Assembly (NCBI GenBank): GCA_045837725.1
Contig: JBEWZL010000159.1
Span: 1 to 29,223, forward strand
DNA: 29,223 bases
From: Vermamoeba vermiformis
Taxonomy: Eukaryota > Tubulinea > Echinamoebida
Reading direction: 5' to 3'
Positions 21,334-29,223 of the stretch are shown one piece after another (within the stretch, counting starts at the first letter, position 1; each line of letters begins with the position of its first letter). The notes under the pieces are model-generated. The model made no database searches. It was not told the DNA's origin and was given only the letters and a program-made list of their open reading frames with translations. The translations under genes were made by a program, and so were the position numbers.

Positions 21334-22375
21334 ATGGGTAGTGGTTCATCTCGTGCCCTTACAGGCTCCAACAGCCTGGTGAGTGCTTTAACAAATCCAG
21401 CTCAATCTGGAGGAGTCCAACGCTCAATTTGGAATAGAGAGGCATATATCGTCGTTAAAACACGCAAAGAATTTTTAGAGCTTTATAAGTAAGTTATAAA
21501 GTCTTTTCAAAGACAAATCCGCGAACTTACTATTTATTTGCATAAATGGCACCAATAATTCGCAATAATAATAGTATATCCATAAAATAGTACTTACGGT
21601 GCGCTTATATTATTTAACTGCGTAAGAAGCCTCTTACAATTTATTTTCGTATTTTAATCCAATATCTGTGGAAACCCAAAAATCTTTCGTATTTTTATTA
21701 TATTATCGAGATTATTAATATTATTATTATTTATTAATATTTATTTTCGTAATATTAGAGCCGAGCCTCAATTTGCTCAAGCAGTCTCTGCTTCCGTTTC
21801 GGCCGCATCTGGTGCTGCAAATAACAACCCCGCTGAAGGACCGCTTGCCTCATTTGTAAGTCTTGTCGAACTTGTTTTAAAATGCAAATAATATCGGTCT
21901 CCATCAAGTTTGAACTGCTACGATTGGATCCTGATATTTCATCCTTTAGGCTTTGAGCTTGCTGTTCTATAACCCCAAATCCGAGCAAAAGATTAATATC
22001 AACGATAAACCTCGTTCATTTATTAACTTTGGAGACCTTCAACGATTTTTCCCTCAAGAGCTCAGTCAAAACAACACAACCACATCCGCTCCTGAAGCAC
22101 AACAACCAGACTTTGTAGCCACTGTTAGTGAACGCTTAGCCAACGCCGTCGACCGTGTCTCGTCAAGGACTTTCGAGCCTTTGATTGATGACCCTGCTAC
22201 TTACAAGGGCAACGCTGGTTTCTTGCCTGCTATGGAAGTGTCCGAGCCAGCCCCCTCACGCTCGCTAAAAGAGTTGTTGAAGAGTGTGGACCTCAAAGCA
22301 CTTATTTTGCCTGCTGCCTTGACTGTCGGCATCGCTGCTAGCCTCGCTCAGTTGAGAACCTTCGTTCGTGCCTAA
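21334..22375 (+). CDS. orphan protein: N-myristoylation site plus C-terminal membrane anchor
   Basis: Three exons: 21334-21488, 21759-21855, 21950-22375, giving 225 residues. I do not recognise the family. The protein starts MGSGSSRA, a good N-myristoylation consensus (Gly2, Ser/Thr at position 6). The middle holds a low-complexity Ala/Ser/Asn segment (about 58-80), then a more ordered block (FINFGDLQRFFPQEL, about 108-122), then a Pro-Ala linker. The C-terminus has a hydrophobic segment ALILPAALTVGIAASLAQL (201-219) six residues from the end, as in tail-anchored proteins. Lipid at one end and a membrane anchor at the other would allow the protein to hold or bridge membranes, perhaps of mitochondria or another organelle. 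That is inference. Codons in exon 3 are C-rich, like those of highly expressed neighbours. The gene is flanked by RPS5 in tail-to-tail order. Confidence 0.82.
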
Positions 22376-22491
22376 ACACAAGGCATTTTTGTACAGTACT
22401 GTAAAGAGCCGTTTTTGTAGATCTGAAAGGCCCTAGTCGAAGTAGTATATATTAGATATTCATTATGTATCCCCATATCGCCACAGCTGTA

Positions 22492-22497
22492 AATAAA
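22492..22497 (+). terminator. polyadenylation signal of the orphan gene
   Basis: AATAAA inside GTAAATAAATAATGG, 117 bp after the stop codon at 22373-22375. Confidence 0.45.
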
Positions 22498-22570
22498 TAA
22501 TGGTATTTTCGAAAAATAGCGCGGATCCAGATCAAAGGGTGGCCAAGATTTGTGTTTTTCGGATTATGGG

Positions 22571-22576
22571 TTTATT
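22571..22576 (-). terminator. polyadenylation signal of RPS5
   Basis: The minus strand reads AATAAA here, 46 bp past the RPS5 stop. The convergent orphan gene's signal lies about 75 bp away on the other strand. Confidence 0.45.
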
Positions 22577-22621
22577 TTTTGTTATTATATTCAATTTCCA
22601 CACACAAGATGTGCACCAAAC

Positions 22622-23769
22622 TTAACGGTTGGATTTAGCAACACGTTCGATTTCGTCTTTCTTCTTGATGGCAAAGCTGTTGGACGAACCCTTGGCAGCG
22701 TTGATCAATTCGTCAGCCAAGCACTCAGAGACGCTCTTGATGCTACGGAAGGCAGATTCACGAGCACCAGTGGTGAGCAAGTAGACAGCGGTGTTAACAC
22801 GACGCAAAGGAGAAACGTCGACGGCTTGTCTGCGGACGGTACCAGCAGAACCGACACGGGTCGAGTCTTCACGAGGACCAGAGTTGATGACGGCCTTAAC
22901 CAAGACTTGGAGGGGGTTCTCACCAGTCAAAAGGTAGATGATTTCGAAGGCGTGTTCAACAATCTTAACCTGTTGAAGGAAACAAAAATTAGTCAATCTG
23001 ATTCGATCGAAAAATTATTGATAGTAGATTTTCTAGCTATTACACTGTTCTTAGATATACAAAAATTATAATATTCGTTGTTTGAATACTTACAGCCATC
23101 ATCTTTTTACCGTTGTTGCGACCGTGCATCATGATAGAGTTAGACAAACGCTCAACAATGGGGCAGAGAGCCTTTCTGAATCTCTTCTTGTTGTATCTGC
23201 CAGCAGTGTGGGGCAAGTATTGCTTGTACTTCTCACGCTCGTTGACAGCGATGTAATCCTGAAGAGATGAGAAGTCAGCACTGATTCCACATTACATATT
23301 CGCAGAGCGATTTAATTTAAGCCCTATTATTAAATGAAACATGGGGACTGTTTGTTTTACCGTGAAAGTGCGAAGGAAAAGGAGAGGTAATTTAATAATT
23401 TGATCCACAATAATTATCATATTATTTTTCTCCTGCAACACTTACTCTGAGAGACTTGTCGATTTGGGCGACTTGGACATCATCGTAAGTCCTATGAGAA
23501 TAAATTATTAATTCGAGCTTTGATTAAGCACACAATAAAAATTAATAATTCGACATCAAGTTGTTTTAAAACGCTGAAAAATACTGAAGGCTATTGACAC
23601 GTAAAAATATCCATGTATTAATTATTTGTTATTCTATTAGGCCTCCAGTATTTAATTTAGCAGCATATTTTCCAATTTGTTCGTTTTCAATCTGATTTGG
23701 CTGTATTAATCGCAATATATACCATTTGTTGAAGAGTTTAACGGTGGAAGAACCGGTAACAAGTGCCAT
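22622..23769 (-). CDS. RPS5: 40S ribosomal protein S5 (uS7)
   Basis: Four exons: 23769-23723, 23491-23446, 23258-23094, 22969-22622, giving 201 residues, against 204 in human. Diagnostic stretches are [88 protein letters not shown] and [16 protein letters not shown] with the terminal RVAKSNR. The protein sits in the head of the small subunit at the mRNA exit and E site. The start is the ATG at 23769; the frame is open upstream but has no earlier ATG. The N-terminal extension is short. Codons are strongly C-biased, which fits high expression. The divergent APA2 start is 161 bp away. Confidence 0.98.
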
Positions 23770-23930
23770 CTTGTATGTGTTGCTTATTTGACCACAAAGG
23801 AACAGGAAAGAGAGCAAATGCTCGTCCACGAAAAAGATTCAAAACCAAACCCTGACTTAACCACAAAAAATAAATTTGATAAAAAGTGGTTTCGTGACTT
23901 AATCATTTTCACAACCGCTAAATTGCCTGT
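23770..23930. promoter_or_regulatory. bidirectional promoter region (RPS5 / APA2)
   Basis: 161 bp between divergent starts. It contains AAACCCTGA near 23844, which resembles the AAACCCTAA 'telo-box' found in promoters of many ribosomal protein genes. One imperfect copy is weak evidence. Confidence 0.4.
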
Positions 23931-25145
23931 ATGTTTCGTACGACAAACACAATCGCAAAGCTAATATCGCCCATTGCAATTCGTTCTTTCAGTACTCGAA
24001 CTAGTCACAAAATGCAATCCGGTTTGTGGGATGATGTCAAGTCCGCCACTTCTAAAGCTCAGAAAGAAGGATGGCTGTACACAATAAAAACAACACCCGA
24101 GCACATGCAACATTCGGGCGTAAAGGTAAATATTAGAGCGCCGCTAATATTTTAATATTTTTTTGCAATTATTTATTTTTGCCTTGTCCTTTAGTTCTTA
24201 CTTCGCGTCGCTACATCGTTGGCAGCAAAGCCATCGGGTGATTTGGGTAAAGAAAATGAAAAAAAGCAAAACTCTTCTAAGCCCGCTGATCCGTTCGAAA
24301 ACCCATCTACTCAGGACCTGTTCGTTAAGGAGCTTACTTCCACACATAGCCTAATGCTCAACAAATTTAATATATCCTTAGATTGCACATCGTTAAATTA
24401 CACAATCTCTTTTCATACGATTTATCCATAACTCACGCGACACGTCTCTGATTACCACGTGCTCATCGTCACAAACGACTTCCAACATCAAAGTGAGCCT
24501 TTGAACGAATCAGACTTCGAGGCTATGAAGCTTGTCATCGAGGAAATGAACGGAATTGGATTTTACAACGCTGGAGAGTTATCCGGAGCAAGGTATTTAA
24601 CACGTGTCTTTCGTGCAGAAAACTGACTCGTTTAACAGTCAACCTCACAAACACATGCAAGTTATTCCACTAGGAACCGATGAAAAGCTGCCCGTGGATG
24701 ATATTATTGAAAAATCAAAGGCGCCGAAGGATGTGGTACACGTGATCCCGGATCTGCCTTATGTAAATAGATGTTGTGTATTCTCAGATTACAGCACGAA
24801 GTACTTGCACGATGTATATGGAAGAGTCATGCGCGAGGTCTTTGACGATCTCAAAAAGGTACTGCTCGATATTAAGGCAACGATAATGTACTTACTTTAG
24901 ATCAGACGATCGACGACGGATCGCTTCAAATGGAAAAAATGAGCTACAACTTCTTAATGACTAAAAAGTGGATGATGATAGTACCTCGTAGATTGCCGGA
25001 GTACGAGGGACTGAGCGTCAATTCACTCGGAATGGTCGGCTGGTTCTTCGTGAAGAATGACATGCAATTGAACAAACTGAAGAATGTTGGGCCGATGAAC
25101 GTACTGCAAGCCGTTGCGTATGCCAAGCAGAACTCATCACTGTAG
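23931..25145 (+). CDS. APA2: Ap4A phosphorylase (ATP adenylyltransferase)
   Basis: Five exons: 23931-24125, 24195-24371, 24444-24592, 24639-24858, 24906-25145, giving 326 residues. The HIT-superfamily active site is SQPHKHMQ (174-181), with His179 as the likely nucleophile. Other family segments are LMLNKFN then VSDYHVLIVTNDF, EPLNESDFEAMKL, GFYNAGELSGA, YNFLMTKKWMMIVPRR, and GLSVNSLGMVGWFFVKN. The enzyme breaks diadenosine tetraphosphate with phosphate to give ADP and ATP. The first 27 residues (MFRTTNTIAKLISPIAIRSF onward) look like a mitochondrial presequence, and a second ATG at 24012 would give a cytosolic form. Intron 2 is not GT-AG but AT-AC and has U12-type signals. Phase requires the acceptor at 24904-24905 for exon 5. 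The gene ends 32 bp from the convergent secreted-protein gene. Confidence 0.95.
24372..24443 (+). other. U12-type AT-AC intron in APA2
   Basis: The 72-nt intron starts ATATCCTTAG, matching the U12 5' splice site (ATATCCTTT) in eight of nine positions. It ends CGCGACAC. Near its end is TTTATCCATAACTC (24421-24434), close to the U12 branch consensus TTTTCCTTAACTC, with the branch A about 12 nt from the 3' AC. No GT-AG intron can join the two flanking coding blocks: the region has no usable AG before the next exon and a stop in each frame. Removing exactly these bases restores phase 0 and the family sequence NKFN-VSDYHVLIVT. Confidence 0.88.
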
Positions 25146-25177
25146 ATAAATTGGAACGTAAGTTCTTTAACCATTAT

Positions 25178-26471
25178 TTATTTACAAGTACACGTAACTT
25201 CATTATTGGTGATTTGAATTTTCTTCCGATTTTCTTCGCATGCAATCTTATTGCACTGAAGTTTCAAGCACGGCAGCGAGAACGGCGAGGCAGTGCAGTC
25301 GGTATCGTCCATGTACTTATATACTTTGATGCCCGAGTTTTGTTCGTTGATCAAGCTCAAGTACTGCTCGTTTGGAAAATCTGTGTTGGGGTCTAGTGTT
25401 GTAAATAACTTGCTAGTCAAGTATTTCTTCACACTGGCTTGCGGAATGGGCAAGAACGGAATAACTGAGACGCGCATGCGAGAGCCTAACATGTTACTGA
25501 ACGGCAGTTAGTTGAGAACGACTTGATCTCCAAGCACGCTTACGTACCTGAACGTCGAGTTGAACATGATATCGGTGATATTCTGGGCCAGAGTGACAGT
25601 GTCAAGGTATTTGTGCCGTGGTTCTCCGTTTACATTAGTACGATACTGACTCATCGCTTGCCAGATTTCAGCCTGCCGACAGCATTAGATTAGCCTTCGT
25701 GCTACAGTCATGCGTGGTACTACGTACTTTTTGAGCGTAGGTCTTAGAAACACCGAACTCAAAAAAATATATCGCTTTCGAACCATCGACGGTTTTTTTG
25801 TTCGGCAGAGACAGATGTCGAACGTCTTGGAGGACTTGAATAATGTCAGAAGTTCTATGATGCATTTCTGCGCTTTTAAACTGTATAATGGTGTATTCGC
25901 ACGCATTGATAATCTGAATAGACATTAAGTTTCAGATAATTCTAACTCCTGAACTAAATCTACCTCGAAAATTCTTTTACGGATTGCGCCTAAGCTTAAT
26001 TCGGCTATGTCGATAGTGGCGACTTTTCCCGCATTGCTGCCAAACCAAACTTGAATTGCGTTAGTTGGTAACAGATCTTGATTGATCGGTCTCACGCACT
26101 GTACCTTTGAGAGTTGCATTGATAAGTTCATATTGTCCCAAATCTTCATTTGCGGGATAGAGGAATAGCATAATCAAAGCAGAGGTATCGTGAGATTGCG
26201 AGCGTTTAGCCTGAAAAGAATAAGTTCAAAACAAAAGAATTGATGGTTTCAATTTACTTACGAATCTTTCGTCGAAATGATAGCGTAATCTAGGTATAAC
26301 AAGGTGATCAAATGGGGTTTGATCGTATTTGCGTGCCAAGTCAGTTAAAAGTTGGTACTGTTCCAAATCCATTCTTGTTGCGCATGGGATCTCATTGTCC
26401 TCGCAGGCCAAGATTGCGGCCAAAGTGAGTACAATCAATACGGTAAGTATTTTGCCAGTAGTTGATGCCAT
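25178..26471 (-). CDS. orphan secreted protein with Cys-rich tail
   Basis: Six exons: 26471-26262, 26210-26105, 26049-25964, 25913-25728, 25672-25548, 25496-25178, giving 343 residues. I do not recognise the family. A clear signal peptide (about residues 1-22, KILTVLIVLTLAAILA) is followed by CEDNEIPC. The body is soluble and mixed alpha/beta by appearance, with segments such as FDHLVIPRLRYHFDERF, VATIDIAELSLGAIRKRIF, TVDGSKAIYFFEFGVSKTYA and RMRVSVIPFLPIPQASVKKY. N-glycosylation sites appear at NAT, NIT and NST. The last 45 residues hold seven Cys (CTASPFSLPC, LQCNKIAC, VTCTC), suggesting disulfide bonds. No membrane segment or GPI signal is seen, so it is probably secreted or lumenal. It shares a 201-bp divergent promoter with the membrane NTPase gene. 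All introns are GT-AG and phase-consistent. Confidence 0.82.
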
Positions 26472-26672
26472 ATCTACAGTGGTAGTGAGTTACGTAATGA
26501 TTGGTGCGGACAGATTAAATACTTTGATAAAGAATTGAAAATGGAAATGGTGACGAGGCAGGCAAAAATATCGCCCAACTTTTTTACCCGCAAAAGAATA
26601 GGATTTTTCTTCGACCCAACATGCATAAAACGTTTGTCAAGTCATTAGTTTTAAAGCCGAATCTCAAACACG

Positions 26673-28217
26673 ATGCCGCCAGCAGGTGAACAAGAGCAAA
26701 ATCCGAGCCTATGGAAGCTTTTAGGCGGCTACATTACCTTCGTGGCCTTCGTAATTTGGAAATATTTCGAGCCAGTCCGCCATTTTATGCATAGCCGCGT
26801 TAGCCAGAAGTATTCAGAAGCAGTGGCTATGGCGTTTATGTTGCTAATTTTCTCGCTAATGTAAGTTTGGTCAATTCTTTATTTCAAATTATGTTAGTAA
26901 TACCTCGAGCAGGTTTTATTCTCGCAAGTTATTGAAAGGATACGTTCAAAGCGTGCTATGCGGCATTTTCTTATTGGCGATCATTACGGCGGTCGTAAGT
27001 TATTCTTTCAAAAGAATTGGTAATTTAATGACACTTGGCAGTTCTCTGGAGACTCTGTCAATGATATTGAAAGAGAATTGGACAAACAAGCGGTGGGGAA
27101 TTATTTCCGAGAATTAGCGGCTTCGTTATTGCATCAGATTCATCGACTCTATGGATTTTTTGGTAGATCAGGTACGAGCATTTATTTTCTCAGTGAAATG
27201 AAAAATATCAAATTTATTTATCTTTGCCTTGTTTAGGCACGGCCAAGACGAAAATTGCCGAAACGTTAGTAGCCCTCCACGAAGCATTGCCAGAAGCTTA
27301 CGTCAATTCTCGAGTATTTTTTTTGCACAACCAGCTGTTGTCACAATCTGTCGAGGACTTCTTTAATCCATCGGACGTAGATTCGTTGACAGGTTGGGTA
27401 CTTCACGGATGTGGAAGGGAAACGTGTTATTTGATCTTAGACGACTTGCACCTTCTGTTGGATTACTACTACATTAGGTTGAATCAACCTGATCAAGTAG
27501 AGCTCTTCTTCAGCAAGCTACAAGCTTTAGTCAACGACAATCCTTCTGCCGTTGTCATAATGATTATCGAGATCACGTCTTTCAGTCAGAGTCTTGGCGA
27601 ATCAAGGATAGCTAACGTTACATCAAATCAAGAGCTGCAAAAAGTGTTTCAGGAAGAGGACGTCGTCTTTAATCGACTCGGCAAGAACTACTTGCCAGTG
27701 TACTTCAAAGACGTGCATCACAACTACAACGAGTGGAGAGCTGCCATGCTTGGACATCTCAACGAGCTTGCGGTTAGTGCAGTCAAAGCCTCTTTGACAC
27801 AACCAAACCCTTTTGACAAGGGCACCAAGATCGAGTAAGTAACTGTTAATCTAGTTGATCATAGGCACGTAGCTAATGGTTGTCTTAATTCTTAGGTTCG
27901 ACGAGTCAGTGTTCAAAGAGACTCGTTCACTGGTCTACGCATTCAAAGACGTCAAAAAGTTCATTTTGCCGCGCTTGTACTGGAAGATCATTGACGCGAA
28001 CACACCGCGTGACTGCATCCCTGCAAATGATCGTATTCTCACTGTCTACCTGAGAGACGACTTCGAGGTCAAGTGTGAACATTGTAACTGGCTCTGCTTC
28101 ATACGAAATTCAGACACGTGGACCCGCATCCGCTCGAGACTGTCACTCGTGCCTGCTGAGTTCTACTTACGTGGCATGGAAATTATTAAGATAATCTTCA
28201 GTGCATTGACTGTGTAG
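26673..28217 (+). CDS. membrane-anchored P-loop NTPase, unassigned family
   Basis: Five exons: 26673-26860, 26913-26994, 27042-27171, 27237-27834, 27896-28217, giving 439 residues. Three hydrophobic segments occupy the N-terminus (about residues 14-32, 48-66 and 73-91). A P-loop follows at GRSGTAKT (131-138), where the last Gly of the usual GxxxxGK[ST] is Ala. Walker B is CYLILDDLH (197-205), with VVIMIIEITSFSQ as a likely sensor strand. The spacing looks like ORC/STAND or AAA+-type ATPases, but I cannot place it in a named family. The C-terminal region carries KCEHCNWLC (three Cys, near residues 390-400) and an amphipathic end. The layout suggests an ATPase facing one side of a membrane. The function is unknown. 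The P-loop is split by an intron after GRS. The promoter is shared with the secreted orphan on the other strand. Confidence 0.82.
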
Positions 28218-28247
28218 CCGATGTATAAAGCGTTAAAGTTTAAATGT

Positions 28248-28253
28248 AATAAA
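28248..28253 (+). terminator. polyadenylation signal of the membrane NTPase gene
   Basis: AATAAA 31 bp after the stop codon at 28215-28217, in the 92-bp gap to the convergent membrane-protein gene. Confidence 0.5.
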
Positions 28254-28309
28254 TAACCGTCATTCTTCACTACGCAGTATCTTTGGAATAAGGAGAAACG
28301 AATGATTTA

Positions 28310-29005
28310 TTAATCGACATTTTCAGGCTGGTTTAATTCTTCGGCCTTGCCCGGTTGGATCACATTATTGAGCGAAAGAGATTCGACAGTCTTTACCAAA
28401 CCTTGGGATATCTGTGATCTTAGGCGTTGGATCTCTTCGTCTTTCTTGCTGTCTCGTACATTCGCTAGGGCCAACTGTTCCTGTATGTCTTTCATTTTGG
28501 AATTAAGTTCGTTGGTGTCATTAGTATGGTTTTGACGTTCTCCTCGTAGTTTTGAAGTCACAGTAACAAGAGCTACTGTTAAACATCCAATAATAGTCGT
28601 CAGAAGGGCAACCAAGAAATTGGTGTTGTTGATCTGAGCGGGCTCGTCAATCGGTTGAGTCGGTAAGGCAATTTTCGTTTGATTGTTGTCGTTAGGTTCT
28701 TTAGGGACCGGAGATTTGCCAGGGTCTCTGATGGAGAGCGCATCCAAGTATTCTTGACAGATATTTGTATTTTCCTGCAGCTCTTTATCAAATTGAAGTT
28801 CCTGCTCCTGGTTGCATACAGTATAGAAAGTTTTTGTCGCCAAAGTCTTGCCAGGTGGAATGCATCCGTTTTGAGAAAGTTCGCAAAACTTCAGGCAGGC
28901 TTCTGGAGGATCTCCACCGGAGCAGGCTTGTAAGTAGAGGGACTCAGCGTAGCTAAGAGCGAATACAGATGCGAGAAATAAAAGGACCTGTTGTGTTGCA
29001 GTCAT
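28310..29005 (-). CDS. orphan type I membrane protein with six-Cys ectodomain and cytosolic coiled coil
   Basis: A single exon of 231 residues. The signal peptide is residues 1-20 (MTATQQVLLFLASVFALSYA). The ectodomain has six Cys (28, 37, 41, 48, 64, 83), enough for three disulfides, then a Pro-rich stalk with NQT and NNT glycosylation sites. A membrane span lies at about 129-150 (FLVALLTTIIGCLTVALVTV). The cytosolic part from about 164 to 200 is charged with heptad-like Leu/Met spacing (MKDIQEQLALANVRDSKKDE), so a coiled coil is likely. The open frame extends upstream past another ATG at 29122, but a TATA box at 29140-29146 sits too close for that start and the signal peptide begins at 29005. 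This is the only gene here with no intron. No family is recognised. It could be a receptor, an adhesin or a cargo receptor. Confidence 0.8.
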   Translation of the reverse strand: MTATQQVLLFLASVFALSYAESLYLQACSGGDPPEACLKFCELSQNGCIPPGKTLATKTFYTVCNQEQELQFDKELQENTNICQEYLDALSIRDPGKSPVPKEPNDNNQTKIALPTQPIDEPAQINNTNFLVALLTTIIGCLTVALVTVTSKLRGERQNHTNDTNELNSKMKDIQEQLALANVRDSKKDEEIQRLRSQISQGLVKTVESLSLNNVIQPGKAEELNQPENVD

Positions 29006-29139
29006 TTTAGAAAAACTATGATTGAAAGAATACAAAAAAATAAGAAATAAATTCAATTCTTTTGCCCAAAATTCAATCAAACACGTGGCACTTAATTCAT
29101 TCTCTTTATCAAAAAGAGTCATGCCTCGAAAGGTGGTGC

Positions 29140-29146
29140 TTATATA
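29140..29146 (-). promoter_or_regulatory. TATA box of the type I membrane-protein gene
   Basis: The minus strand reads TATATAA followed by G. The expected transcription start about 30 bp downstream (near 29110) lies inside the long open frame and just past the upstream ATG, which supports 29005 as the translation start. Confidence 0.55.
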
Positions 29147-29223
29147 CCAGGACAAGCCAACCTCAGGCTTAAGTTGTTTCGTTTCTTTTGTGCGGTGTTT
29201 TTAAACCGAAGTTTGACTTTCGT

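Noticed and set aside
22622-23270. long open frames on the + strand across RPS5 (for example 22550-23071)
   Set aside because: Antisense shadows of a highly conserved coding sequence with C-biased codons.
1-29223. apparent enrichment of GGATC/GATCC in introns and spacers
   Set aside because: A rough composition estimate (about 38 expected on both strands) is close to what I saw, so no enrichment can be claimed.
1-29223. mobile elements, LTRs, virus-like genes, CRISPR arrays
   Set aside because: No transposase, reverse transcriptase, capsid or integrase motif and no paired terminal or regularly spaced repeats were seen by eye; short or very old copies could be missed.

Overview
The window is a compact, intron-dense eukaryotic nuclear region of about 62% A+T. 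It carries about fifteen protein genes, one partial 3' end and one snRNA-like gene. The gene set points to an early-diverging fungus or a near relative in the opisthokonts: a Tps2-type trehalose-6-phosphate phosphatase, an Apa2-type Ap4A phosphorylase, a Swd2/WDR82 protein, a Spo22/Zip4 meiosis protein and an S5 (uS7) ribosomal protein. I cannot name the species. I rebuilt about 85 introns by eye from GT/AG sites, branch-like CTAAY/CTGAC motifs and codon phase. Every completed gene model gives a whole number of codons, which is a strong internal check.

Layout: 1-110 may be the end of a + strand gene. 405-2972 (-) is an ABHD1/3-type alpha/beta hydrolase. 3659-3933 (-) is a decayed or incomplete fragment related to inter-alpha-trypsin inhibitor heavy chains. 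4151-5009 (-) is a small membrane protein with an HExxH metallopeptidase motif, divergent from the NAD(P)HX epimerase gene at 5153-6373 (+). A leucine-rich-repeat protein (6423-7658, -) and WDR82/Swd2 (7870-10064, -) follow. A U2 snRNA-like sequence lies on the + strand inside a WDR82 intron (about 8486-8640).

From 10175 on, genes alternate strictly in strand: histidine phosphatase (+), SPO22/ZIP4 (-), TPS2 (+), RhoGAP-like (-), a myristoylated and tail-anchored orphan (+), RPS5 (-), APA2 (+), a secreted orphan (-), a membrane P-loop NTPase (+) and a type I membrane orphan (-). Divergent pairs share short intergenic regions, some only 110-200 bp, and convergent tails lie 32-250 bp apart.

The most notable points concern splicing. 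APA2 contains a clear U12-type AT-AC intron, so the genome should encode a minor spliceosome. A divergent U2-like gene is nested antisense in WDR82. Other leads are the HEIIH membrane protein, the ITIH-like remnant, a RhoGAP without its arginine finger, and three orphan surface or secretory proteins at the right end. I saw no transposon, LTR or virus-like element, CRISPR array or convincing tRNA.
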